Source: Selenomonas sp.
GTDB taxonomy: Bacteria; Bacillota; Negativicutes; Selenomonadales; Selenomonadaceae
Assembly: GCA_015265235.1 (NCBI GenBank)
Contig: JABZYJ010000012.1
Span: 1 to 26,917, forward strand
Direction: 5' to 3'
DNA: 26,917 bases
The notes beneath the pieces are model-generated. The model did no database searches and was not told where the DNA came from. It was given only the letters and a program-made list of their open reading frames with translations. The position numbers and the translations under genes are program-made. Below are positions 8,053-15,979 of the stretch, piece after piece; positions within the stretch are counted from its first letter, which is position 1; the number at the start of each line of letters is the position of its first letter.

Positions 8053-8099
8053 TGAGAAAAACAGCCTTTCCCCTGCGGAAAAGACTGCTTGCTTTCTCA
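8053..8099 (-). terminator. Long hairpin/terminator at the gatB-gph junction
   Basis: The minus-strand transcript folds into TGAGAAA (8099-8093), a 3-base bulge, AGCAGTCTTTTCC (8089-8077), a GCAG loop, then GGGAAAGGCTGTT (8072-8060) and TTTCTCA (8059-8053). That is 20 paired positions, three of them G-U, starting at the gatB stop codon. The right arm carries a U-run (GTTTTTC), as in an intrinsic terminator with an A-tract before it. The G-U pairs become C-A mismatches on the plus strand, so the fold is selected for the minus transcript. It may terminate gatCAB, attenuate gph-rlmD, or be a processing site. Confidence 0.75.
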
Positions 8100-9536
8100 G
8101 CCAAGTTTTTTTGCTAAAAGTTCATTGACCATCTGCGGGTTTGCCTTGCCCTTGGACTGTTTCATCACTTGTCCGACCAAGGCACCGATCGCCTTTTTAT
8201 TGCCGCCCTTGTAGTCCTCTACCGCCTTTGCATTGGCAGCGATGACTTGATCGACGATGCCTTCGATCTCCTTGGTGTCTGTAATCTGGATGAGCCCCTT
8301 GTCCTTGACGATCTTCTCGGGAGCATCAGGAGATGTCCACATTTCCTTGAACACGGTTTTGCCGATCTTAGACGAAATCGTCCCCTTGGCGATGAGGAGA
8401 ATCATCTCGCCGAGGCGCTTTGCATCGACAGGAGAGTCCTCGATCGTTTTCCCTTCTGCGTTCAGGTTCTTGGAGAGATCGCCCATCAACCAGTTTGCCG
8501 CCAGTTTCGCATCCGCTCCTGTTGCAACAATGGCATCATAGTACTCAGCCATCGCACGCGAGCTCGTGATGATGCCCGCATCGTATGCGGAGAGTCCTGC
8601 CTCGTCCATCAGACGCACGCGACGGGCGTCCGGCAGCTCCGGCAGCTCACGCCGCACCGCCTCAATTTCCTCTTCACTCGTCACGATGGGCGGCAGATCA
8701 GGCTCCGGCATATAACGGTAGTCATGCGCCTCCTCTTTGCTGCGCATGGAGAGCGTCATACCACGCTCGGGATCCCACGTGCGTGTCTCCTGCACAATGT
8801 GTCCGCCCTCCTCGAGCACCTCCGTCTGACGCTCGATCTCGTAGTTGATCGCATCTTCCAACGCTTTGAAAGAGTTGATGTTTTTCATCTCCGTCCGTGT
8901 GCCGAGCTGATCTGAGCCAACAGGACGCAGGGAGACGTTGATGTCCGCGCGGAGATTGCCCTCCTCCATGCGGCAGTTCGAGACGTCGATATACTCCATG
9001 ATCGACTTGATCTTCTCCATGTAGGCACGTGCTTCCTCAGCTGAGGACATATCGGGCTCGGAGACAATCTCAAGCAAAGGAACACCGGTGCGGTTGTAGT
9101 CCACATTGGACGAGGCGGAATCCTTAATCGTCGTGCCGGAGTGAACGAGTTTTCCTGCGTCCTCCTCCATGTGGATGCGCGTTAGGCGAATGCGCTTCTT
9201 CCCCTCTTCCGTATCGATATCCACCCAGCCATGTTCGGCGATAGGCAGGTCGTACTGCGAGGTTTGGAAGTTCTTCGGCAAATCCGGATAGTAGTAATTC
9301 TTGCGGTCAAACTTGCTGTATCCGTTGATCGTGCAGTTCGTCGCCAGCCCCGCCTTGATGGCGAAATGGACGACCTCACGGTTGACGACAGGGAGAACGC
9401 CGGGCAGACCGAGGCAGACGGGACAGACATGTGTGTTCTGCGGGGCTCCGAACCCCGTAGCACAGCCGCAGAAGATCTTGGTCTTTGTCTTGAGCTCGCA
9501 GTGAATCTCAAGGCCGATGACGGTTTCGTATTTCAT
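8097..9536 (-). CDS. gatB: Asp-tRNA(Asn)/Glu-tRNA(Gln) amidotransferase subunit B
   Basis: This 479-residue subunit binds the misacylated tRNA, phosphorylates the Asp or Glu carboxylate and accepts ammonia from GatA to make Asn-tRNA or Gln-tRNA. The N-terminal cradle begins YETVIGLEIHCELKT. The zinc-site cysteines are Cys23, Cys25, Cys38 and Cys41 (CGC and CPVC). The central stretch EMKNINSFKALEDAI and a helical YqeY-like tail ending KGKANPQMVNELLAKKLG are typical. Length is normal. Its ATG overlaps the gatA stop by four bases (ATGA), so translation is coupled. It is the last gene of gatCAB and its stop codon forms the base of the hairpin at 8053-8099. Confidence 0.97.
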   Translation of the reverse strand: MKYETVIGLEIHCELKTKTKIFCGCATGFGAPQNTHVCPVCLGLPGVLPVVNREVVHFAIKAGLATNCTINGYSKFDRKNYYYPDLPKNFQTSQYDLPIAEHGWVDIDTEEGKKRIRLTRIHMEEDAGKLVHSGTTIKDSASSNVDYNRTGVPLLEIVSEPDMSSAEEARAYMEKIKSIMEYIDVSNCRMEEGNLRADINVSLRPVGSDQLGTRTEMKNINSFKALEDAINYEIERQTEVLEEGGHIVQETRTWDPERGMTLSMRSKEEAHDYRYMPEPDLPPIVTSEEEIEAVRRELPELPDARRVRLMDEAGLSAYDAGIITSSRAMAEYYDAIVATGADAKLAANWLMGDLSKNLNAEGKTIEDSPVDAKRLGEMILLIAKGTISSKIGKTVFKEMWTSPDAPEKIVKDKGLIQITDTKEIEGIVDQVIAANAKAVEDYKGGNKKAIGALVGQVMKQSKGKANPQMVNELLAKKLG

Positions 9537-10999
9537 GCCCTTCCTCCAATCGGCGCCATTTTCGTATGGAAATCATGCCCCTGCTCATAGGCAAACGCCG
9601 CACGCAGGATCGTCTCCTCCGCCAGCGGACGACCGATGATCTGAAGTCCGATCGGAAGTCCCGCCGCAGTGAAGCCGCAAGGGACGGAGATCCCGGGGAG
9701 CCCCGCGAGATTCAGTGGAACGGTCGAAATATCCTGCAGATACATCTGCAGGGGGCTCGTCATTTCACCGATGCGATACGCCGGTGTCGGTGCTGTCGGT
9801 GTCATGATGACATCCACCTGCTCAAAGGCTCGCGTAAAGTCCTGCTGAATGAGCGTCCGCACCTTCAGTGCCTTGAGGTAGTACGCATCGTAATATCCGG
9901 CGGAGAGTGCATAGTTGCCGATGAGGATGCGTCGTTTTACCTCCGCGCCGAATTTCTCCGTGCGCGTCCGCGTCATCATATCGACGAGATCCTCTCCGTC
10001 CACTCGTGCGCCATAGCTGACCCCGTCATAGCGTTCCAGATTCGTCGCAGCCTCTGCAGGTGCAATCAGATAGTAGGTGGAGACGGCATAGTCCGTATGC
10101 GGGAGGGAGATTTCGCGAACCTCTGCCCCCATCGCCTCCATATCCGCAATCGCCTTGCGGACGGATGCCTCAACCTCCTGATCCATTCCGTCAATAAAAT
10201 ATTCCTTTGGGAGTCCGATCTTCAGCCCCTTGACATCTGCACAGAGTGCCTGTGTATAGTCCGGGACATCGGCGCGGCTCGCCGTCGAGTCCATCGGATC
10301 ATGCCCTGCAATTACGTTCATGAGATGGGCTGCATCCGTGACATCGCGTGTGAGCGGTCCGATCTGATCGAGTGATGACGCATACGCCATCAGACCGTAG
10401 CGAGACACGCGCCCATAGGTCGGCTTCAATCCGACAATACCGCAGAACGATGCGGGCTGACGAATCGACCCGCCTGTATCACTGCCGAGTGCCCAAATTG
10501 CCGTTCCCGATGCCACGGCAGCGGCACTGCCGCCCGACGACCCGCCGGGAACACGTGCCGTATCCCAAGGGTTGTGCGTCGGCTGAAAGGCAGAGTTTTC
10601 CGTCGAGCCGCCCATGGCAAACTCATCGAGATTCGTCTTTCCGAGAATGACGGCGTCCTCTGCGTGCAGCTTCGTCATGACCGTCGCATCATAGGGCGGA
10701 ACAAAGTTCTCCAAGATCTTGGACGCAGCTGTCGTGCGTACACCGATGGTGCAGATATTATCCTTAACAGCACCCGGAATCCCTGCGAGGAACGGAATCT
10801 TCTCTCCGGCGGCACGTTTTGCATCCACGGCATCCGCCTGAGCAAGCGCACCCTCGCGTGTTTCCAGAAGGTATGCGCCGACATCGCCCTCTACGGCATC
10901 CATGCGCGAAAGCACATCCTCGGTCAGTTCACGGGCGCTGATCTCGTTGCGCGCGAGCATATCGTGCAGGACATGCGCCGGTTTTTCATATAGACTCAA
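9533..10999 (-). CDS. gatA: Asp-tRNA(Asn)/Glu-tRNA(Gln) amidotransferase subunit A
   Basis: This 488-residue amidase releases ammonia from glutamine and passes it to GatB through an internal channel. The amidase-signature catalytic triad is intact: Lys79 (in AGIPGAVKDN), Ser154 (in PGGSSGGSAAAVASG) and Ser178 (in GSDTGGSIRQPA). These positions are the ones I recall for characterised GatA proteins. The start is an unusual TTG at 10999. It is supported by AGGAGG seven bases upstream and by the N-terminus SLYEKPAHVLHDML, which matches the family's usual beginning; no in-frame ATG lies nearby. It follows gatC by 12 bases and overlaps gatB by four. Confidence 0.97.
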   Translation of the reverse strand: MSLYEKPAHVLHDMLARNEISARELTEDVLSRMDAVEGDVGAYLLETREGALAQADAVDAKRAAGEKIPFLAGIPGAVKDNICTIGVRTTAASKILENFVPPYDATVMTKLHAEDAVILGKTNLDEFAMGGSTENSAFQPTHNPWDTARVPGGSSGGSAAAVASGTAIWALGSDTGGSIRQPASFCGIVGLKPTYGRVSRYGLMAYASSLDQIGPLTRDVTDAAHLMNVIAGHDPMDSTASRADVPDYTQALCADVKGLKIGLPKEYFIDGMDQEVEASVRKAIADMEAMGAEVREISLPHTDYAVSTYYLIAPAEAATNLERYDGVSYGARVDGEDLVDMMTRTRTEKFGAEVKRRILIGNYALSAGYYDAYYLKALKVRTLIQQDFTRAFEQVDVIMTPTAPTPAYRIGEMTSPLQMYLQDISTVPLNLAGLPGISVPCGFTAAGLPIGLQIIGRPLAEETILRAAFAYEQGHDFHTKMAPIGGRA

Positions 11000-11011
11000 A
11001 ACAGCCCCTCC

Positions 11012-11302
11012 TTACCCTTCGAGTACCTTCGGCACTTTGAAATACCCGTCCTCCTGCAGCGGTGCATTCGAAAGCGCCGCCTCGTTGGAAAGAGACGGGC
11101 GCACCTCGTCTGCGCGAAAGACATTCTCGATGGGCAGTGCATACGTCGTCGGCTGCACATCTTCCGTATCAACACGCGAGAGATTATCCACGTACGAGAG
11201 AAAGTCTCCCAGAGACGCCAGTGCCTCTTCCTTTTCCTCGGTCGGAATTGAAAGACGCGAGAGATGCGCGGTTACCCTGAGATCCTGTTCCGTTACCTTC
11301 AT
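11012..11302 (-). CDS. gatC: Asp-tRNA(Asn)/Glu-tRNA(Gln) amidotransferase subunit C
   Basis: This small (96-residue) subunit wraps around GatA and GatB and holds the complex together. The sequence from KVTEQDLRVTAHLSRL through a central helix (LGDFLSYVDNLSRVDTEDV) to the tail EDGYFKVPKVLEG is typical GatC. The frame remains open upstream to 11422, but the extra residues run into the promoter's -10 element, so they cannot be translated from that promoter. The ATG at 11302 gives the normal family length. Its Shine-Dalgarno GGTGGAG is unusually close (three bases), and an alternative ATG four codons upstream (11314) overlaps it, so the exact start is slightly uncertain. Confidence 0.93.
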   Translation of the reverse strand: MKVTEQDLRVTAHLSRLSIPTEEKEEALASLGDFLSYVDNLSRVDTEDVQPTTYALPIENVFRADEVRPSLSNEAALSNAPLQEDGYFKVPKVLEG

Positions 11303-11401
11303 AGACTCCACCATCTTTCCATGCTTCGGGAAGCACTGATAAATGCGGTACGACCATCCGGCACACCTCGTTTTATCAGCGATTCCCTTAGTCGCAGTTT
11401 C
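11303..11401 (-). promoter_or_regulatory. Structured leader of the gatCAB transcript
   Basis: About 99 bases separate the expected transcription start from gatC. The minus-strand RNA can form a 10-bp stem CGCTGATAAA with TTTATCAGTG (11381-11372 with 11343-11334) enclosing a further imperfect stem. A second small hairpin, TGCTTC-CC-GAAGCA (11335-11322), lies next to the ribosome site. The two share two bases at 11334-11335. The other promoters I located have leaders of about 30-50 bases, so this one is comparatively long. No U-run follows, so control would be at translation or RNA stability rather than by an obvious intrinsic terminator. Confidence 0.45.
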
Positions 11402-11407
11402 CTCGCT

Positions 11408-11436
11408 ATTATAACAAATCACTTCATCGGTATCAA
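11408..11436 (-). promoter_or_regulatory. Sigma-70/A-type promoter of gatCAB
   Basis: On the minus strand -35 TTGATA (11431-11436) and -10 TATAAT (11408-11413) are 17 bases apart, close to perfect consensus. The promoter begins only 11 bases after the speB stop codon. I see no terminator between them, so spe transcripts may also read into gatCAB. Confidence 0.85.
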
Positions 11437-11446
11437 ACGGAAATCA

Positions 11447-12328
11447 CTACACCTGTGGCGGACGGATAAAATCTGCCGAGAGTGCGAGCAGAATCTCCCG
11501 TAGGAGCTTAAGTGCCGTTGCCGTCGATGTACCGCTGGCATCAAGCGGCGGCGATAGCTCCACCATGTCGCATGCGACAACCCTGCATCCACGCACAACG
11601 GAGAGTGCCGCCTTCATCAGTTCGATGAACGTGACACCACCTGCCTCCGGCGTTCCCGTACCGGGGAAAACGGAAGGATCGAGGACGTCGAGGTCAATCG
11701 TCAGATAGACAGGACGTCCGTGAAGGCCGGCAATCACATCCGAGAGGCCCGTAAAGGTAAATGGATGGAGATCCGTATGCCCTGCCCGTGCCCACTGCCA
11801 TTCCGCACGTTCGCCGCTGCGTATCCCAAACTGATGGATGCGCCCATCGCCGAGCAGATCCCACGCACGGCGGATAACGGTCGCATGGGAAAGTTTATTG
11901 CCGAGATATTCTACGCGCAGATCAGTATGTGCATCGAAGTGAATGATGGAGAGATCGGGGTACCGCTTTGCCGCGGCTTCGATTGCGGGGAGGCTGACCA
12001 GATGCTCCCCGCCGATCAGAAAGGGCAGCTTTCCGCTGTGCAGGATCGTCTCTGCGCGCTCCCCAATCATCGCTAGTGCTCGTTCGGTATCGCCAAAGGG
12101 CAGCTCCAAATCCCCCCCGTCAAAGACGCGTGCGTCCTCAAGATCGAGTTCCTGATAGGGGCTGTACGTCTCCAGTCCGTATGACTCCGCCCGCATCGTG
12201 CGCGCAGCAAATCGCGTGCCTGGACGATAGGAGGTCGTCGAGTCAAACGGCGCACCAACGAGGACGATATGGCTCTCCTCATAGGTGTTATCGCAGCCGA
12301 GAAATGTTTCAACGTTGCGGTTCCACAT
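11447..12328 (-). CDS. speB: Agmatinase, ureohydrolase family
   Basis: This 293-residue manganese enzyme hydrolyses agmatine to putrescine and urea. The binuclear metal ligands are all present: His109 (GGEH), Asp132, His134 and Asp136 (FDAHTD), and Asp212 and Asp214 (IDLDVLDP). The fold is the arginase/agmatinase type, and the context with speA and speE supports agmatine over arginine or formiminoglutamate. The reading frame stays open another 82 codons upstream, but those are antisense-like noise inside speE. The ATG at 12328 has GGAGGAG ten bases upstream and starts the protein at the usual length. This start overlaps the end of speE by 20 bases, so the two are tightly coupled. It is the last gene of the mnmA-to-speB run. 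Confidence 0.93.
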   Translation of the reverse strand: MWNRNVETFLGCDNTYEESHIVLVGAPFDSTTSYRPGTRFAARTMRAESYGLETYSPYQELDLEDARVFDGGDLELPFGDTERALAMIGERAETILHSGKLPFLIGGEHLVSLPAIEAAAKRYPDLSIIHFDAHTDLRVEYLGNKLSHATVIRRAWDLLGDGRIHQFGIRSGERAEWQWARAGHTDLHPFTFTGLSDVIAGLHGRPVYLTIDLDVLDPSVFPGTGTPEAGGVTFIELMKAALSVVRGCRVVACDMVELSPPLDASGTSTATALKLLREILLALSADFIRPPQV

Positions 12329-13169
12329 CTTCGAGTATCTCCTCCACATAGTTCGGCAGAGCAAATGCTGCTGCATGAAGCTGCGTATTGTAGTAGCGCG
12401 TCCGAATGCCGAGTGCCTTCCATCGTGCAAAATCGACGCCCTCCACGGGGCGGCGGTTCTTGGATGAGAAGCCAAACAGCCAATGGCCCGACGGATACGT
12501 CGGAATATGCACCTGATAGACGCGGCTGTATGGGAACGAATGAACAATGCGCTTGTGCATCCGCTGCATGGCATAGGCGTCCTGCTCGTAAAAGGGGCTT
12601 TCGTGCTGGTTGATCATGATGCCGTCAGCTTTGAGAGCCTTGAAGCAGTTGCCATAAAACTCCTTGGTGAACAGTCCCTCTCCCGGCCCAAAAGGATCCG
12701 TCGAATCCACAATAATGAGATCGTAGACATCGACCGGTCGGCGCACAAAGCGCAGCCCGTCTTCACAGTGGATGCTCACGCGCGGATCATCCAGCCCTGC
12801 CGCCGTCGACGGAAGATATTCACGGCAGACATCGATCACCATCTCATCGATCTCCACGAGATCAATATGCCGCACCGACGGGTAGCGCAGCAGCTCTCGT
12901 ACCGTCCCTCCGTCCCCGCCGCCGATCACGAGAATGTTCTCTGCCTCCGGATGCACACACATCGGTACATGAGTGATCATCTCATGATAGATGAACTCAT
13001 CCTTCTCTGTGAGCATCATATAGCCGTCAAGCGTCAAAAATCGCCCGAACTCGGGCGACTCGAATACGTCAATGCGCTGGAACTCACTCTGTCCACTGTA
13101 GAGCTGACGATCTACGCGGATGGAGAACCGCACATTCGGTGTATGTTCTTCCGTATACCAAAATTCCAT
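12309..13169 (-). CDS. speE: Spermidine synthase (polyamine aminopropyltransferase)
   Basis: This 286-residue enzyme transfers aminopropyl from decarboxylated S-adenosylmethionine to putrescine. The N-terminal beta domain starts EFWYTEEHTPNVRFSIRV. The nucleotide motif VIGGGDGGTVRELLRY includes GGGDGG (83-88), and Asp155 and Asp158 in DSTDPFGPGEGLF are the expected catalytic and diamine-binding residues. It lies three bases after speA, with GGAGAG inside the speA tail acting as its ribosome site, and overlaps speB. The required S-adenosylmethionine decarboxylase (speD) is not in this window and must be elsewhere, unless the enzyme uses another donor route. Confidence 0.95.
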   Translation of the reverse strand: MEFWYTEEHTPNVRFSIRVDRQLYSGQSEFQRIDVFESPEFGRFLTLDGYMMLTEKDEFIYHEMITHVPMCVHPEAENILVIGGGDGGTVRELLRYPSVRHIDLVEIDEMVIDVCREYLPSTAAGLDDPRVSIHCEDGLRFVRRPVDVYDLIIVDSTDPFGPGEGLFTKEFYGNCFKALKADGIMINQHESPFYEQDAYAMQRMHKRIVHSFPYSRVYQVHIPTYPSGHWLFGFSSKNRRPVEGVDFARWKALGIRTRYYNTQLHAAAFALPNYVEEILEDVEPQR

Positions 13170-13172
13170 GGC

Positions 13173-14627
13173 CTATCTCTCCGTCATTACATTGAGACGC
13201 TGTATACTCATATCCTCCGGTCCTGTGATCTGACAGCCCTTTTTCTTCGCATAGCGGATATACGTCAGAATCTCGTCCGTGATCTCCTCCCCCGGTGCAA
13301 GGATCGGGATACCGGGAGGATAGCACATGACAAACTCGGCACAGATACGTCCCTTCGTCTCTTGGATGGGCAGGGACTCCTTCTCCGCATAGAACGCATC
13401 CTGCGGGCCGCAGACCACCACGGGATCGATATACTCCATCTTGAGCGTCTTGGAGGGATCCTTGCGATAGTTCCGACGGATCTCCGCCAGTGCCGCGACA
13501 AGCCGCTCAATATCCTTCGGACGGTCGCCGACGGAAACATAGGCAAGCAAGTTTGCGATATCCCCGAACTCGGTCTGGATGTCATAATCATCGCGCAGGA
13601 TGTCATAGACCTCGATGCCGGCGAGCCCCGTTGCACGCGTAAAGATGGACAGCTTCGTCGTATCGAAGTCATACACGGCATCGCCGTCGATCAGCTCACG
13701 CCCATAGGCATAGTAGTCTCCGATGGCGTTGATCTCATCACGAGCATAGGCGACAAGTCCGATGATGCGGTCGATCACTTCACGGCCGCGCAGTGCCAAA
13801 TTGCGGCGGCTGATATCAAGACTCGCGAGAAGCAGATACGAGGCACTCGTCGTCTGTGTGATATTGATGATCTGATGGACATATCCGAGCGGCATCGTAT
13901 CCGCACAGAGAAGAATGGAGCTCTGCGTCAGCGAGCCGCCGGACTTGTGCATGCTGATCGCGGCCATATCCGCGCCCGCATCCATCGCCGCCGTTGGAAG
14001 TCGATCACTGAAATAGAGGTGCGTACCGTGTGCCTCATCGACCAATACCTTCATCCCGCGGGCATGCGCTTTTTCCGTAATGGCACGCAAATCCGAGCAG
14101 ATGCCGTAATAGGTCGGATTGTTGACAAATACCGCCTTGGCGTCCGGATGGCGCTCCATTGCTGCTGCGACATCGTCCGTGCGCATCCCAAGCGCAATCC
14201 CAAGTGTATCCTCGATGCCGGGATTGACATAGATCGGCACAGCGCCGCAGAGAATCAGTGCATTGATGGCACTACGATGGACATTGCGCGGCATGATGAT
14301 CTTGTCACCGCGTCCTACCGTCGATAGGATCATTGCCTGCACCGAGCCCGTCGTCCCGCTGACCATGAAAAAAGCATGGGCGGCACGGAATGCTTCTGCC
14401 GCCAGATGCTCTGCATCACGAATCACGGAGACGGGATGGCAGAGATTGTCGAGCATCTTCATCGAGTTTACATCGACATCAAGACAGGCAGCCCCGAGGA
14501 ACGCAGCCAGCTCCGGATTGCCGCGGCCGCGTTTGTGCCCCGGCACATCGAACGGAACGAGGCGTGCCCGCTTCATCCGCACAAGTGCCTCCTCAATGGG
14601 CGCATTCGTCTGGGAGAGATAGGGCAT
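13173..14627 (-). CDS. speA: PLP-dependent arginine/lysine/ornithine decarboxylase, Bacillus SpeA type
   Basis: This 484-residue protein is a fold-type I PLP decarboxylase of the short Bacillus SpeA/Cad group, not the long biosynthetic SpeA of E. coli. It begins with PFDVPGHKRGRGNPEL (25-40). It carries the cofactor motif DEAHGTH (197-203) and the Schiff-base Lys228 in SMHKSGGSLTQSS, followed by the C-terminal domain with CYPPGIPILAPGEEITDE. Arginine is the likely substrate because agmatinase (speB) and spermidine synthase (speE) follow directly; lysine or ornithine cannot be ruled out from sequence. Its ATG shares a base with the stop of the upstream lipoprotein gene (TAATG), so the transporter-like protein and the polyamine genes are translationally coupled. 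Confidence 0.92.
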   Translation of the reverse strand: MPYLSQTNAPIEEALVRMKRARLVPFDVPGHKRGRGNPELAAFLGAACLDVDVNSMKMLDNLCHPVSVIRDAEHLAAEAFRAAHAFFMVSGTTGSVQAMILSTVGRGDKIIMPRNVHRSAINALILCGAVPIYVNPGIEDTLGIALGMRTDDVAAAMERHPDAKAVFVNNPTYYGICSDLRAITEKAHARGMKVLVDEAHGTHLYFSDRLPTAAMDAGADMAAISMHKSGGSLTQSSILLCADTMPLGYVHQIINITQTTSASYLLLASLDISRRNLALRGREVIDRIIGLVAYARDEINAIGDYYAYGRELIDGDAVYDFDTTKLSIFTRATGLAGIEVYDILRDDYDIQTEFGDIANLLAYVSVGDRPKDIERLVAALAEIRRNYRKDPSKTLKMEYIDPVVVCGPQDAFYAEKESLPIQETKGRICAEFVMCYPPGIPILAPGEEITDEILTYIRYAKKKGCQITGPEDMSIQRLNVMTER

Positions 14628-15568
14628 TACTTCTCCTCCGACAGGAGGCGAGAGACCAGATCATCATAGCCGTAGGCGGCTGCATTTCCCTTACTCGTCA
14701 CCCAACGCACAGCCTCCGTCACATCCGGCTCAGCCGGACTTCCCGCATGACGATAGGACGGCAGCACGAGAACATCCTTCGCCGCAGGCGGGAATCCGCT
14801 CCGCTCCACGACGAGATCCAGATACTCGGACTGCGGCGTATTGTTCAGATCGTCGACTGCTTTATTGTAGGCGCGATACATCGCCAGAATGGATTTCTCC
14901 TTATCCTGAAGGGCAGACCTAGAAAAGACGATTACCCCAGGATTGATGCCGAGATCACCAGAGCCGATCACATAGTGGCTGCCCGATGCCGCCGCGACGC
15001 TCGCCATCGGCTCAGGCAGAACTGCCGCTCCGAGATTTCCGCTGCGGAGCATCTCAAGACGTACCGGAATCTGCGGGATGACGACCTTTGCGACATCCTC
15101 TTCACGCATACCGTTGGCGGCGAGGATCTCATCCGTCACATACTCGATGATCGTGTTCTTGGAGACCGCGATCTCCTTGCCGCGCAGATCGGCAGGGGAT
15201 GTAATCCCCGCCCCATCGGATGCAACGAGATTGTAATTGCCGTCCGTATAGGAAACGGCACGGACATCAAATCCACCGGAACGGGCGAAAATTACAGCCA
15301 GCAGGTCAGACACCGCTCCATCGAGATTTCCACTCTGCAGTGCCGCATCACGATCCATTGCGCTCTTGAACGGCTGCAACTCCACCTCGACGCCTTCCTC
15401 GGCAAAGTAGCCGCGTTCCGCTGCAATAATGAACGGAATGGAGTCCGTATCGGGCATCAGACCGATGGTCAGCTTCGGGAGCGGCTCGCTCTTCTCCTGC
15501 ACAGGAGACCCACAGCCTCCCACAAGGAGCAACGTCAGACAAAATAGGCAGGCAAGAATTTTCCTCAT
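14627..15568 (-). CDS. Orphan ABC-transporter substrate-binding lipoprotein, NMT1/SsuA-like
   Basis: This 313-residue protein has a type II signal peptide with the lipobox VGGC and lipidated Cys19. The mature part has the NMT1/SsuA fold: early LTIGLMPDTDSIPFIIAAER and GYFAEEGVEVEL, the middle motif ADLRGKEIAVSKNT, then LEMLRSGNLGAAVLPEPM. This family binds nitrate, sulfonates, thiamine precursors or similar small molecules. No permease or ATPase gene accompanies it, so the ligand is unknown. It overlaps the DUF3783-like gene by four bases and speA by one, which suggests a link with polyamine metabolism. That link is inferred from position only. Confidence 0.85.
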   Translation of the reverse strand: MRKILACLFCLTLLLVGGCGSPVQEKSEPLPKLTIGLMPDTDSIPFIIAAERGYFAEEGVEVELQPFKSAMDRDAALQSGNLDGAVSDLLAVIFARSGGFDVRAVSYTDGNYNLVASDGAGITSPADLRGKEIAVSKNTIIEYVTDEILAANGMREEDVAKVVIPQIPVRLEMLRSGNLGAAVLPEPMASVAAASGSHYVIGSGDLGINPGVIVFSRSALQDKEKSILAMYRAYNKAVDDLNNTPQSEYLDLVVERSGFPPAAKDVLVLPSYRHAGSPAEPDVTEAVRWVTSKGNAAAYGYDDLVSRLLSEEK

Positions 15569-15966
15569 TCTGTATTCCCTTCTGTAGGCACTCCGCCGCC
15601 GTGTTCCTTCGCCATGTGCTCACACAGATAGCGCAGTGTCCACAGCGTATTGTACGGCGTAATGGATGATTTGTAAGTGATATGTGGAACGCCCGCATCC
15701 TCCACGGCACGAAGAACCTGTGTCAGACGCTTCCCCTTCACTGCATCCAGCAGCATCACACGATGCGGAAATGAGAACGCGCCCCCCTCCTGCGCCGCGT
15801 GCTTCAAAAAACCTTTGCGGCCAAGGAGATAGCCGACCTTCTCACACCATGCATCCGGCGAAAGGATCTGAACGTCCACCCCCATCGGACGCAGTGCACC
15901 CGTAATCAGCGCCGCCTGATCCGCAGGAAACTGATAGAGCAGAACACGCTCCTTGCTGTTCGCCAT
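15565..15966 (-). CDS. Small DUF3783-like protein of unknown function
   Basis: This 133-residue, apparently cytosolic protein resembles the DUF3783 family. The N-terminal half starts with a beta strand (ERVLLYQFP) followed by a helix and LRPMGVDVQIL, reading as a small alpha/beta domain that may bind a ligand or partner. The second half includes FPHRVMLLDAVKGKRLTQVL and ITYKSSITPYNTLWTLRYL, with the family-like pattern 'lysine, then T.yN..W'. The family assignment is from memory and moderate. No catalytic motif is evident. GGAGGG six bases before the ATG supports the start. It is 13 bases after the NYN gene and overlaps the lipoprotein gene. Confidence 0.7.
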   Translation of the reverse strand: MANSKERVLLYQFPADQAALITGALRPMGVDVQILSPDAWCEKVGYLLGRKGFLKHAAQEGGAFSFPHRVMLLDAVKGKRLTQVLRAVEDAGVPHITYKSSITPYNTLWTLRYLCEHMAKEHGGGVPTEGNTE

Positions 15967-15979
15967 GGCAAGCCCTCCA

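Noticed and set aside
11342..11366. T-box riboswitch ahead of gatC
   Set aside because: The GUACCGC stretch recalls the T-box core, but it has an insertion, the leader is far too short for the specifier stem, and no terminator with a U-run follows.
11303..11422. Longer GatC with 40 extra N-terminal residues
   Set aside because: The extension reaches into the -10 box of the promoter and would make the protein much longer than the family. The ATG at 11302 gives the normal length.
12329..12574. Longer SpeB with 82 extra N-terminal residues
   Set aside because: The extra part lies inside speE, is rich in Arg and Cys without family similarity, and the internal ATG at 12328 has a very good ribosome site.
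12483..14327. A 614-codon open frame on the plus strand across speE and speA
   Set aside because: It is fully antisense to two well-conserved enzymes, has no ribosome site or recognisable domain, and its composition (many Arg, His, Ile) is what the reverse frame of these codons would give.
14390..15547. A 385-codon plus-strand open frame opposite speA and the lipoprotein gene
   Set aside because: It is antisense to coding sequence with intact family motifs and shows no ribosome site, signal or domain.
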